This document shows positions 1-8,166 of a stretch of 60,207 nt of DNA, one piece after another. Made by a program: the position numbers and the translations under genes. The first letter of the stretch is position 1. Every line of letters starts with the position of its first letter. The notes under the pieces were generated by a model. The model made no database searches. It was not told where the DNA came from and was given only the letters and a program-made list of their open reading frames with translations. This stretch comes from Gammaproteobacteria bacterium (lineage in GTDB: Bacteria > Pseudomonadota > Gammaproteobacteria > Acidiferrobacterales > Sulfurifustaceae), in contig JAOTWF010000008.1 in NCBI GenBank assembly GCA_029863005.1, forward strand, positions 1-60,207, in the 5' to 3' direction.

Positions 1-541
1 CCACCGACAAGCGGCCGAGATGCGCCAGTTCTGCCAGACTGTACAGAGTGCCCAACAGGATAACGCCGGATTTAAGTCCAAGACGCGAGAGTCGCACGCC
101 GTTCTCGGCCCAGTCCGGTATCTTGAATACATTGACGGTGATGATGCCGGCCAAGATACCCATGACCACGTAGTTGAGGTTCATGACCTTGGAGAAGTCG
201 AAGCCCAGCGTGGGCGCGGCTCCTTTGCCCCAGAGAGACATCAGGGGGTCCAGCCCCCACTTGACCACGAAGGCGATGACCATGATGAACATGACGCCCG
301 CGACAGTGGAAAGATAATAATCACCCTGACCTTCTTTGGGTTTGGCGAGCAATTGCCACAGACCAACGACGATGGCGACAGCGCCGAAGGCATAACCCAT
401 GTTGACCATCTCGCCGGTTAGCTTGGCGGTCTTGAGTATCTTGATCATGGGTTCGAGAGCGCCGGACTTTACCAGGTAGGCATAGCCGACCATGATGATG
501 CCGAGGATTAATGTCCACGGGGTTTTCTTGGTGTAGATCAT
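1..541 (-). CDS. Putative sulfate exporter family membrane protein (YeiH/UPF0324), 5' part only
   Basis: The gene is cut by the left edge of the window; about 180 N-terminal residues are visible. The start is the ATG whose complement lies at 539-541, preceded by an AGGAGAT ribosome-binding site. The visible protein is a string of hydrophobic segments (around residues 10-25, 45-60, 75-95 and 115-135) and contains NVFKIPDWAENG followed by a run of hydrophobic residues, which resembles the UPF0324/YeiH family. That family is annotated as putative sulfate exporters, but transport of sulfate is weakly supported in general, so the substrate is inference. It would sit in the inner membrane. No operon partner is visible on this side. 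Confidence 0.72.
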   Translation of the reverse strand, partial: MIYTKKTPWTLILGIIMVGYAYLVKSGALEPMIKILKTAKLTGEMVNMGYAFGAVAIVVGLWQLLAKPKEGQGDYYLSTVAGVMFIMVIAFVVKWGLDPLMSLWGKGAAPTLGFDFSKVMNLNYVVMGILAGIITVNVFKIPDWAENGVRLSRLGLKSGVILLGTLYSLAELAHLGRLSV

Positions 542-701
542 ATTTGCCTATCTCCTAGCTTGTTGTAGAGACAACCACGTCAAAACAGAATTTCGCGCGA
601 TTTATTAGAATTCACTTATATAGCTTCAATAGACGCGAGCATTCAAACACAAGGTCTGACAAGGCACAAGCTTTGTAATGACGTTAGCGGATGGTCGGTG
701 G

Positions 702-1763
702 TTATAATTTTTCCGTCTTGGCGGCAGGCGAAACCGAATAGGGCAGGGATTCCAACGAAAAAGCAGGCCCATTTTCACTACCGAGGTACAAATCTCCTAC
801 TTCGGCACTAGAGATTTGGATAACCGCCAGAAAATCAAAACCATTTTCCGGCGCAGGTTGTACGGCGACCACCGTCCCGGCCGATTGACCGGGAAAGTTC
901 GGCGCGAAAATGGCATCGCCCGGGCAGGGTGTGGCATCACCCTCGAAGTGCGCGCGGTACATACGTTGTTTGAGCCGGCCGAGATATTGCATGCGCGCCA
1001 CGATTTCCTGGCCGGGGTAGCAACCTTTCTTGAAATTCACGCCGCCGACGATTTCAAGATTAGCCATCTGCGGCACGAAAGCCTCGCTGGTCTCAGGCGC
1101 CACGCTTGGGATCCCCGCCATGATTTCCAGCCACTGCCACACCGGGGGGCCGACCGGGGCTGTATTGTTTTTTAACGCAATCCATAATTTCTTGGCCGCC
1201 TCTGTGGTTGCAATGATTTCAAATCGCGGTAGCGGGCCGGTTAATTTAATAACCGTAATGTCGTTACGCGTATCACAGCCGTCAACAATGGTCGGCGCAA
1301 AACCGGTGGCATCACGCAAAAGTTTTTCGGCCACCGGCCCGGATATCCCAAGACTGACCAGTTCATTATCTGCCTGATCGAGGGTGACTTTCGCGCGCAG
1401 CACGAACATTTTAAGGCGCTTCAGTGTGGGCTCGAGAAGCGAGGCGGGCAATTGCAGCAAGGTGTCGTCATTCCGGCGGAACAGCCGGAAGATGGCAAGC
1501 ATGCGTCCCTTGGGACTGCACCAGGCGGCGAGTTGGCTGTGCGTGGCGTCAAGCGCGCGCAGGTCGTTGCTAAGTTGGCCGTTCAAGAAATTCTGCGTGT
1601 CCGGACCATGCGCCCGAATCAGCGACAAATCGGAGAGATCCGCGAGCACATTCTCCTTCGCGGCGGCACGCCGTTCCCCCGCAGCGTCACCAAAATGCTG
1701 CACGCGATCGTTATCCAGCACCGCTCCCTGCTGTTGCAGGAAAGTTCTCCACGTCTCGTTCAT
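702..1763 (-). CDS. ygfZ: YgfZ-type folate-binding protein for iron-sulfur cluster enzymes
   Basis: This 353-residue protein carries the YgfZ signature KGCYPGQE at about residues 246-253, with the conserved cysteine near 248, in a GcvT-like fold. YgfZ is a cytoplasmic, tetrahydrofolate-dependent factor that helps maintain certain Fe-S enzymes such as MiaB, and in E. coli it lies near sdhE (ygfY) and ygfX. Here it is divergent from sdhCDA, whose enzyme contains three Fe-S clusters, so the linkage with succinate dehydrogenase assembly is kept in another arrangement. The ATG start has no strong ribosome-binding site. Length is near that of the E. coli protein. The 161 bases between it and the upstream minus-strand gene show nothing clear. 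Confidence 0.9.
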   Translation of the reverse strand: MNETWRTFLQQQGAVLDNDRVQHFGDAAGERRAAAKENVLADLSDLSLIRAHGPDTQNFLNGQLSNDLRALDATHSQLAAWCSPKGRMLAIFRLFRRNDDTLLQLPASLLEPTLKRLKMFVLRAKVTLDQADNELVSLGISGPVAEKLLRDATGFAPTIVDGCDTRNDITVIKLTGPLPRFEIIATTEAAKKLWIALKNNTAPVGPPVWQWLEIMAGIPSVAPETSEAFVPQMANLEIVGGVNFKKGCYPGQEIVARMQYLGRLKQRMYRAHFEGDATPCPGDAIFAPNFPGQSAGTVVAVQPAPENGFDFLAVIQISSAEVGDLYLGSENGPAFSLESLPYSVSPAAKTEKL

Positions 1764-1931
1764 GGTAGGCCGATGCCCGTTGTTTCAAGGAGCTAAATCA
1801 TAGCGGAATCCCCGCAGGCTTGGAAAAAACTAGACGCCGCGATAGAGCCGTTTAAACTATAGAGGCTTCAGGATTCCCTCTATCTCAAAGGGTTTATATC
1901 GGGACACGCAAGAACGATTTCCTCCGTTGAC

Positions 1932-2318
1932 ATGGCAAACAAAAAGAAACGTCCCGTCTACCTGAATCTTGTCAAAATCCGGCTGCCCGTGGGCGGTGTG
2001 CTTTCCATCCTGCACCGCATTACCGGCGCGATTCTGGTCCTGCTGCTGCCGTTTGCTCTATATATATTTGACCGCTCGCTGCAAGACCCCTCGGCCTTTG
2101 CCGAAATAGCCAGCCGCTTCTCTAGTCTTGAGGGCCGGATGGTCATTCTGATTATGGTATGGGCCTTCGCCCAGCACTTCATGTCCGGCATCCGGCATCT
2201 GTTGCTGGATGTCGGTATTGGCGATTCCAAATCCAGCGCGCGACGTAACGCCTGGTTGGCCTTTGCCGCATCGGGAGCTGTCGTGATTTTCACGGGGGTC
2301 TGCCTGTGGAACACCTGA
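1932..2318 (+). CDS. sdhC: Succinate dehydrogenase cytochrome b556 subunit
   Basis: This 128-residue membrane anchor of complex II opens with RPVYLNL and carries the quinone-site motif SILHR at about residues 25-29. GIRHLLLD follows at 86-93, and its histidine (H89) corresponds to the haem b ligand of E. coli SdhC. Three transmembrane helices are visible (about 25-47, 70-92 and 107-126). With SdhD it anchors the SdhAB catalytic head and passes electrons to ubiquinone. It starts the sdhC-D-A transcription unit and overlaps sdhD by 13 bases. The upstream 1764-1931 region must hold the promoter, but I could not fix a convincing -35/-10 pair. Confidence 0.93.
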   Translation: MANKKKRPVYLNLVKIRLPVGGVLSILHRITGAILVLLLPFALYIFDRSLQDPSAFAEIASRFSSLEGRMVILIMVWAFAQHFMSGIRHLLLDVGIGDSKSSARRNAWLAFAASGAVVIFTGVCLWNT

Positions 2319-2656
2319 GGAGCCCTTTAGGCAGCGCCCACGCCGGCATGATGCTATGGCTGTGGCAGCGGCTGACCTCGATCTACATGGCCGGCTTCGT
2401 GGTTTATATCGTTGTGCACTTGAGCCTGTCGCCGGTGCGCGACTACGCCACGTGGATGGCTTGGATGGCCCTCGGTTACGTGCGCTTGGCTTGGGCGATC
2501 TTTATCCTGAGTATCCTGGTGCACGCCTGGATCGGGATGCGCAGCATTTATTTTGATTACGTCCCCCCGCTGTGGCTGCGCTCCATCGTCTCGCTGCTCA
2601 CGGCATTGGGCCTCACGGCACTCGGCTTGTGGGCGGCGCGGATCCTGCTCGCATGA
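2306..2656 (+). CDS. sdhD: Succinate dehydrogenase hydrophobic membrane anchor subunit
   Basis: The 116-residue product has three hydrophobic helices and the motif HAWIGMRSIYFDYV in the second half, typical of SdhD, where this histidine and the D-Y pair lie near haem and the quinone site. It pairs with SdhC in the inner membrane. The chosen ATG lies inside the end of sdhC. A shorter form starting at the ATG near 2348 (MMLWLW) is possible but would lose a conserved-looking N-terminus. The stop codon overlaps the sdhA start in an ATGA arrangement, which points to translational coupling. Confidence 0.9.
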   Translation: MEHLRSPLGSAHAGMMLWLWQRLTSIYMAGFVVYIVVHLSLSPVRDYATWMAWMALGYVRLAWAIFILSILVHAWIGMRSIYFDYVPPLWLRSIVSLLTALGLTALGLWAARILLA

Positions 2657-4419
2657 CAAACATCGCGCGCCGGCGATTCGATTGCCTCGTCATCGGTGCC
2701 GGGGGCGGGGGCCTGCGCGCGGCGCTGCAACTGGCGCAGGGCGAGGCGCACGTGGCCGTGGTGTCCAAGGTTTTCCCCACGCGCTCGCACACGGTCGCGG
2801 CCCAGGGCGGCATCAATGCCGCGCTGGGCAATGTGCAGCCGGACAATTGGCACTGGCACATGTACGACACGGTAAAGGGCAGTGACTATCTCGGCGATCA
2901 GGACGCGATCGAATACATGTGCCGCGCGGCGGCGCATCTCGTCATCGAGCTGGAACATTACGGTGTACCGTTTTCGCGCTTGGAGAACGGGCGCATCTAC
3001 CAGCGCGCCTTCGGCGGCCAGAGCCAGAACTTCGGCGGGGCGCAGGCGCAACGTACCTGTCCCGCGGCCGATCGCACCGGCCATGCCATGCTGCATGCGT
3101 TGTACCAGCAAAACCTCAAAGCCCGCACGCATTTCTTCGATGAATTCTTCGCCATTGACCTGTTGATGGACGCGCAGGGTTATGCGCTCGGCGCGCTGGT
3201 CATTGAAATTGAAACCGGCGAGCCTTTGATCATCGAGGCCAAGACCACACTCATCGCCACTGGCGGCGTGGCGCGCGTGTACCGCACCACCACCAACGCG
3301 CTCATCAACACAGGTGATGGCATGGCCATGGCACTGCGGGCCGGGATCCCGCTACAGGACATGGAATTCGTGCAGTTCCATCCCACCGGCATTGCCGGCA
3401 TCGGCATTCTCATTTCCGAGGGCGTGCGCGGTGAGGGCGGATACCTGATTAACTCCGAAGGCGAGCGCTTCATGGAGAGATATGCACCGCACGCTAAGGA
3501 CCTCGCCAGTCGTGACGTGGTCAGCCGTGCCATCTACGAGGAAGTCCATGCCGGCCGTGGCTGCGGCAAGAAAAAAGATCATGTGCTGCTGAAAGTGGAT
3601 CACCTCGGCGAGGAGATCATCTCCAAACGCCTGCCGGGTATCCGCGAATCCGCCATCCGCTTCGCGCACGCGGACCCGGTGGAAAAACCGATACCGGTCT
3701 ATCCCACGGCGCACTACACCATGGGCGGTATCCCTACCAACCGCTTTGGCCAAGTCGTGGTGCCGGTGCACACCGGACCGGAAGAGGAGGTACCGGGCCT
3801 GTATTCCGTGGGTGAATGTGCCTGCGTATCGGTGCACGGCGCCAACCGCCTCGGCGGCAATTCGCTGCTCGACATCATCGTCTTCGGCCGCGCCGCCGGC
3901 AATCATATTCTCGAATTCCTGAAGGAAAACCCTCGCCACCGCGTTCTGCCGGAAGAATCCATTGACCGCGCTGTGGCGCGCCTGACGCGCTGGGACAAGC
4001 AGGGCAAAGGCGAATCGGTGGATATAATTTGTGACGAACTGCGCCTGATCATGGAGGAGCACTGCGGCGTGTTCCGCGAGCAGAAAATCCTCGATGCTGG
4101 AATCAAAAAGGTCACGGAGCTACAAGAGCGCCTGAAACTCACCACGCTGCGCGACCACAGCAAGATATTCAATACCGCGCGGATAGAAGCCTTGGAACTG
4201 GAAAACCTAATGGACATCGCGCTCGCCACGGTCCATTCTGCCGCCGCGCGCCTGGAATCCCGCGGCGCGCATTCGCGCACCGATTACCCCAAGCGTGATG
4301 ACAAGAACTGGCTCAAGCACACACTCTACAGCAAAGCGGGGAACAAGCTTGATTACAAGCCGGTGCGCTTGAAACCAATTAGTGTTGAGACGTTTCCGCC
4401 GAAGGAGCGGGTTTATTAA
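2653..4419 (+). CDS. sdhA: Succinate dehydrogenase flavoprotein subunit
   Basis: This 588-residue FAD enzyme oxidises succinate to fumarate. The N-terminus has the dinucleotide motif VIGAGGGG at about 14-21 and SHTVAAQGG at about 45-53, whose histidine is the covalent FAD attachment site in the family. Substrate-site motifs HPTG and RGEGG follow in the middle, and the C-terminus carries the usual SRGAHSRTDYPKRDD region. I chose the ATG that overlaps the sdhD stop (ATGA) rather than the upstream in-frame codon at 2572, which would run deep into sdhD. Unusually, sdhB does not follow: two opposite-strand genes intervene. Confidence 0.95.
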   Translation: MTNIARRRFDCLVIGAGGGGLRAALQLAQGEAHVAVVSKVFPTRSHTVAAQGGINAALGNVQPDNWHWHMYDTVKGSDYLGDQDAIEYMCRAAAHLVIELEHYGVPFSRLENGRIYQRAFGGQSQNFGGAQAQRTCPAADRTGHAMLHALYQQNLKARTHFFDEFFAIDLLMDAQGYALGALVIEIETGEPLIIEAKTTLIATGGVARVYRTTTNALINTGDGMAMALRAGIPLQDMEFVQFHPTGIAGIGILISEGVRGEGGYLINSEGERFMERYAPHAKDLASRDVVSRAIYEEVHAGRGCGKKKDHVLLKVDHLGEEIISKRLPGIRESAIRFAHADPVEKPIPVYPTAHYTMGGIPTNRFGQVVVPVHTGPEEEVPGLYSVGECACVSVHGANRLGGNSLLDIIVFGRAAGNHILEFLKENPRHRVLPEESIDRAVARLTRWDKQGKGESVDIICDELRLIMEEHCGVFREQKILDAGIKKVTELQERLKLTTLRDHSKIFNTARIEALELENLMDIALATVHSAAARLESRGAHSRTDYPKRDDKNWLKHTLYSKAGNKLDYKPVRLKPISVETFPPKERVY

Positions 4420-4467
4420 TGGTGCAAAGCATGTTTATTACTGTCGGAGTAATTTAATTCAACGTAA

Positions 4468-5130
4468 TTACCCCCGCCCTTTGAAGATGCGCTCCAGGTG
4501 TTCCAGGTCGTTCACTACACGCCAGTCGGTGGCTCCTGCATTGCGGGCGCGCTTTTCCCACCATTCGAGGCGACCGAGATAACGGCGCGGGTCGACGTTG
4601 TCGGTGGTGAGCTTGGTGACGTTGAGCGCGATGATACGAATGCCCTGAAGATTGATGGGAAAATCCCGCACGGTCTTGTAGTCCAGCTCTTCCTGCATGT
4701 CGGAGAAGATCAGGATGGTCTTTTGTCCCGCGCCAGTCTCGTTCAGGAATTCCGAGGCCTGGATGATGCCGCCGGTGATGTCGGTGTAGGCGCTGCCTTT
4801 CTTGAGATCGGCCTTAAAGGTGCCGACCTTGTCGGCGAAGGCGCGCTTCTGGTTGTTGATCTGCATTGGATCCTTGGACAGGGTCACCTTGGCGATGATG
4901 TCTTTCTCGGAAAAGCTGCGGCTCTTGACCCGCGCCACCGCGAGCGAATCGCCTGATTTCATGTTACCCAGCAGGTAACTCACCACACGTTGGGCCTTAT
5001 CAAGTTCCTGCGAGTATGTCCCCGAGGTATCCACCAGCATGTATATCGCCTGCGCGTGGGAACGCTGGTCGGCGCAGGAAACGAGCAGGCCGACAGCGAG
5101 TAGCGGAATCATCCAATAGTGCCGGCTCAT
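4468..5130 (-). CDS. vWA-like lipoprotein of unknown function
   Basis: The 220-residue product begins with a lipoprotein signal peptide whose lipobox is LVSC (Cys about 19). Directly after it, AIYMLVDTSGTYS gives a DxSxT metal-site (MIDAS-like) motif at about residues 34-38, and IFSDM later in the chain looks like the matching beta-strand and Asp of a von Willebrand A fold. This suggests a membrane-tethered protein that binds a partner through a metal ion. The stop of the upstream gene on the same strand overlaps its start by four bases, so the two are translationally coupled. The pair lies in reverse between sdhA and sdhB. I do not recognise a named family, and a role in complex II assembly would be speculation from location only. 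Confidence 0.7.
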   Translation of the reverse strand: MSRHYWMIPLLAVGLLVSCADQRSHAQAIYMLVDTSGTYSQELDKAQRVVSYLLGNMKSGDSLAVARVKSRSFSEKDIIAKVTLSKDPMQINNQKRAFADKVGTFKADLKKGSAYTDITGGIIQASEFLNETGAGQKTILIFSDMQEELDYKTVRDFPINLQGIRIIALNVTKLTTDNVDPRRYLGRLEWWEKRARNAGATDWRVVNDLEHLERIFKGRG

Positions 5131-6605
5131 AGGACATGCTCCCCTTGTTTGGATAAGGCGGCCATGCCGCCCGATCGGCCCGGTGGCAAGGCCGCTTGGC
5201 GCGGCCCACGATTCAGCACCGCGCGCTCGATGATCAACGGCAGGAAGATAATCGCATCGTAAAGATACTCCGTGCCCTTCCCGATCTGGCGTACCATGCT
5301 GGAGAAAAAACGCATGACAAAGCCAAGTCCACGGATGCCCAAGACCAGCAGCGCACCGAACACCGTACGCCCGGAATGAATCAGGTATTCCAGCGGAATG
5401 GCCACGAACGCGAGCGCGAAGGGCAGGGTAAAGCCCAAGATCATTTGTGCCGCCTTAGGAATATTAAGCGCCCAGGCGTTGGCCACCGCGCCCGTCATGA
5501 CCGCGCCGCCGGCCAATTCCTGCTTCAGGGCCACATCCGCAGAAATAATCATGTCGCGCATGACGGCCAGAGCGACTTCCACGCCAGCGAGGATCAGCAG
5601 GATGCTGAAGGAAATCCACACCAGCCAGCGACGCATGCGATTATTTATGTTGTTCAGCGGGAACAGATGCGTGTAGCCGAGTGACTCCATCAGGAACAAG
5701 CCCATCAACGTCTCAAAAAAGATGATCACCATCGCGGCGAGGTACGATGCCTGGATATCACCGACGATGTATTCCGAGCCGCCGACCATGGCGGCCATCG
5801 GGCGCTCGATGAGCCAGAAGTTCACAAACGCACCCCCGGCGGCGATCAGGATTGCCAGCAGCGAGATCACGAACAAGATCGTGGACGAGGAGGTCAGCGA
5901 ATGTTCGGCCTTTTCGCTCTTGGCGTGGATCTGCTTGTACTTTTCCACCTGCTCGTCGATTTTCGCGGCACTCTGCTGCATGCCGGTGAGATCTTTGTCG
6001 ACCTTTTTCAAAGTGCGGTCAACGGAGCGCCAGAACGGCATGAAATTTTTTAGAATATTGTGACGTCGTTTTGAGGAGTCGCGGTATTCGGCGATAACGC
6101 GCTCGTAGATTTCCTCGATGGAGTTGCTGATGTCTTCCAGTATCCTTTCCACCAGACCGTCGTCGGAGGGTTTGATCTTGGCGATGGCGGCCACGGCCTT
6201 GGTCCATTCCGGCGGGGGCGGTGGCACCTCGCCGCATTTCTGAAATTCCTCTTCAATGCGTGTGATCTCATCCATGAGTTTGCGTTGCAACGCCGGGTAA
6301 CCGTGCAGGTCGCGATCCACCAGATTGGTCACGCGCTCGAATTCTTTTACGATGCTGTGCGAGACTTCTTCACGACCGCGCGCCAGCAACACTTGCCTGT
6401 TGCGCTCGTGCAGAACTTCGGCGGTCTTGAACAGCCAGCGCGACAGAAGACGTAACGGGTTACTGACTGCGCGGAACATGGCCTGCAACAGGCTGTGCAT
6501 TGCCTGGCGCGCGCCGTACAGAATGGGGACGGCAATGAATAACAGGGCCAGTAAGGACAGCAGCAGCTTATCCGGCCAGATGATCAAGGCATGCAGGATT
6601 TCCAT
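5127..6605 (-). CDS. Multi-pass membrane protein with cytoplasmic coiled coil, unknown function
   Basis: The start at the ATG complementing 6603-6605 follows a GGAGAG site and gives 492 residues. One hydrophobic segment lies near residues 8-28. It is followed by a long charged, heptad-rich region (roughly 45-235, ending in KIDEQVEKYKQIHAKSEKAE) likely to form a coiled coil. Four or so further membrane segments follow (about 245-270, 290-315, 335-360 and 390-440). It is probably an inner-membrane protein with a large soluble helical domain. It is co-transcribed with the vWA-like lipoprotein downstream and overlaps it by four bases, so the two probably act together. I cannot assign a family. 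The pair interrupts the sdh operon. Confidence 0.7.
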   Translation of the reverse strand: MEILHALIIWPDKLLLSLLALLFIAVPILYGARQAMHSLLQAMFRAVSNPLRLLSRWLFKTAEVLHERNRQVLLARGREEVSHSIVKEFERVTNLVDRDLHGYPALQRKLMDEITRIEEEFQKCGEVPPPPPEWTKAVAAIAKIKPSDDGLVERILEDISNSIEEIYERVIAEYRDSSKRRHNILKNFMPFWRSVDRTLKKVDKDLTGMQQSAAKIDEQVEKYKQIHAKSEKAEHSLTSSSTILFVISLLAILIAAGGAFVNFWLIERPMAAMVGGSEYIVGDIQASYLAAMVIIFFETLMGLFLMESLGYTHLFPLNNINNRMRRWLVWISFSILLILAGVEVALAVMRDMIISADVALKQELAGGAVMTGAVANAWALNIPKAAQMILGFTLPFALAFVAIPLEYLIHSGRTVFGALLVLGIRGLGFVMRFFSSMVRQIGKGTEYLYDAIIFLPLIIERAVLNRGPRQAALPPGRSGGMAALSKQGEHVL

Positions 6606-6763
6606 GGTTCTCTCCAATGTGAAACACGGAAACGCCCGCTCCGTAGCCGTTTCCGTGCTTGATGAGTTAATTATTAGCGCTGGAGTGCAGACAGTCTGTT
6701 GTGGCCCGACCAAAGGCGGCAACCACGGGGATTACCGGTAAGGCTTATGTGAGGTTTATTCGA

Positions 6764-6779
6764 GAAATACTGGTATTTC
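6764..6779. promoter_or_regulatory. Palindrome upstream of sdhB, candidate operator
   Basis: GAAATAC and GTATTTC form a 7-base inverted repeat separated by TG, 32 bases before the sdhB start. It lies in the divergent region between the opposite-strand membrane gene and sdhB, where at least one promoter must exist. It could be a regulator-binding site or a short hairpin; no family consensus was recognised. Confidence 0.3.
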
Positions 6780-6810
6780 GCGGGTAAAGACAAAAGGCTA
6801 CACTCAGCGC

Positions 6811-7506
6811 ATGCGATTTTCGATCTATCGCTACAACCCCGAAACCGACAACAAGCCGCGTATGCAGGCCTATGAGCTGGCGGATGACAGCGAGGCGGTC
6901 ATGTTGCTGGATGCGCTGATCTTGCTGAAACAGCTAGATGACAGCTTGAGTTTCCGGCGTTCTTGCCGCGAGGGTGTGTGCGGGTCCGACGGGATGAATA
7001 TCAACGGCCGCAACGGTCTTGCCTGTATCACGCCACTTCACAGCCTGCGGGAGCCGATTGAGCTCAAACCGCTCCCGGGCGTGCCGGTGGTGCGTGACCT
7101 GATCGTGGATTTAAGCCAGTTTTACAGCGCTTACCGGGCGGTGAAACCCTGGCTGATCAATAACGACCCAGAACCCGAGATCGAGCGGCTCCAGACTCCG
7201 GAAGATCGGGACAAACTGGACGGCCTGTATGAGTGCATCCTTTGTGCTTGCTGCACCACAGCATGCCCGTCTTTCTGGTGGAACCCCGACAAGTTTTTGG
7301 GACCCGCGGCCTTGCTCCAGTCCCTGCGTTTCCTGGATGACAGCCGCGATCATGCCACCGGCGAACGCCTCAGTGACCTGGAAGACCCTTATAAGTTGTT
7401 TCGTTGCCACACCATCATGAACTGCACCGAGGTTTGCCCTAAGGGGCTGAATCCGGCCAAGGCCATCGGACATATCAAGATGATGCTGGCTAAGCGCATC
7501 CTTTGA
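6811..7506 (+). CDS. sdhB: Succinate dehydrogenase iron-sulfur subunit
   Basis: This 231-residue subunit carries electrons from the flavin to the quinone site. The [2Fe-2S] ligands are in SCREGVCGSDG with a later Cys (C52, C57, D60, C72; the Asp in place of one Cys is also seen in E. coli). CILCACCTTACP (C142-C152) supplies the [4Fe-4S] ligands. CHTIMNCTEVCPKG (C199-C209) supplies the [3Fe-4S] ligands. It begins a second transcription unit, sdhB-sdhE-ygfX, separated from sdhCDA by about 2.4 kb of opposite-strand genes, so the two halves of complex II need independent promoters. Confidence 0.95.
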   Translation: MRFSIYRYNPETDNKPRMQAYELADDSEAVMLLDALILLKQLDDSLSFRRSCREGVCGSDGMNINGRNGLACITPLHSLREPIELKPLPGVPVVRDLIVDLSQFYSAYRAVKPWLINNDPEPEIERLQTPEDRDKLDGLYECILCACCTTACPSFWWNPDKFLGPAALLQSLRFLDDSRDHATGERLSDLEDPYKLFRCHTIMNCTEVCPKGLNPAKAIGHIKMMLAKRIL

Positions 7507-7742
7507 TGGAAGACCGCCGGATGGCGCGGCTGCGCTGGCGTTCCCGCCGGGGACTATTGGAACTGGACGTTGTCCTTAAAAATTTCCTCGATCACTGCTA
7601 TGCCGACCTGACCCCGGCCGAGCAGGAGGCTTTTGAGCAATTGTTGGCTACCCCGGACGAAACGCTAATGGCGTACGTGCAGGGAAGTCAAAATCCACCC
7701 GAAAAAGAGTTAATGCAAATTGTCTCAAAAATCAGAAATTAA
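7506..7742 (+). CDS. sdhE: SdhE FAD assembly factor
   Basis: This 78-residue protein has the RRGLLELD motif (RGxxE) that contacts the flavoprotein in the SdhE/YgfY (CptB) family, which promotes covalent flavinylation of SdhA. The ATG at 7506 overlaps the sdhB stop (TGATG). An alternative ATG at 7521 would give MARLRWRSRRG, which is also a normal-looking N-terminus. Its position right after sdhB fits its role. Confidence 0.9.
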   Translation: MEDRRMARLRWRSRRGLLELDVVLKNFLDHCYADLTPAEQEAFEQLLATPDETLMAYVQGSQNPPEKELMQIVSKIRN

Positions 7743-8166
7743 TCTGATTTTAAACATAAAAGTATCTCATCTTTTGGCCGGGATATTTTTTTTCGTTCAT
7801 CTTGGCGCCATGGCTCTGGGAGCCGTCATCCCCATCGGTTGGCCTTTGCGTGTGGTCCTCTGGGGTCTCCTTGGATGGAATCTGTATTACTCCCTGATCA
7901 CTCATGCCTGGCGCTCCGGCCCCATGGCCATACAGGCCATTGAGCTTGATAACGAAGGCGTGGTTTCGGTGCGGTTGACAGGCAGCGATACATGGCAGCA
8001 GGCCCGTATCACCAGCCATTTTGTGCATCCCTGGCTGACGTTGATGTCGTTACGGTTGGAAAGCCGCCGCTGGCCGATGAACTTGGTGATCGCCGCGGAT
8101 GCGGTCGAGCCGGAGCCGTTCAGGCGTTGGCGCGTCGCCCTGAAACTTCAAGCGGTAGAGGTGTGA
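7720..8166 (+). CDS. ygfX: YgfX/CptA-like inner-membrane protein
   Basis: The product of about 148 residues has two hydrophobic helices near the N-terminus (about 16-37 and 41-60) followed by a soluble domain containing SHFVHPWLTLMSLRLESRRWP, matching the YgfX layout. In E. coli ygfX is the partner of ygfY (sdhE), and the same order is seen here. No ATG exists at the front of the frame. The best start is TTG at 7720, inside the end of sdhE, giving a 23-base overlap. The end overlaps the convergent nadB gene. Confidence 0.75.
   Translation: MSQKSEINLILNIKVSHLLAGIFFFVHLGAMALGAVIPIGWPLRVVLWGLLGWNLYYSLITHAWRSGPMAIQAIELDNEGVVSVRLTGSDTWQQARITSHFVHPWLTLMSLRLESRRWPMNLVIAADAVEPEPFRRWRVALKLQAVEV

Noticed and set aside
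3352-4062. 236-codon open frame on the minus strand inside sdhA
   Set aside because: Shadow of the strongly conserved SdhA frame; the product has no motif.
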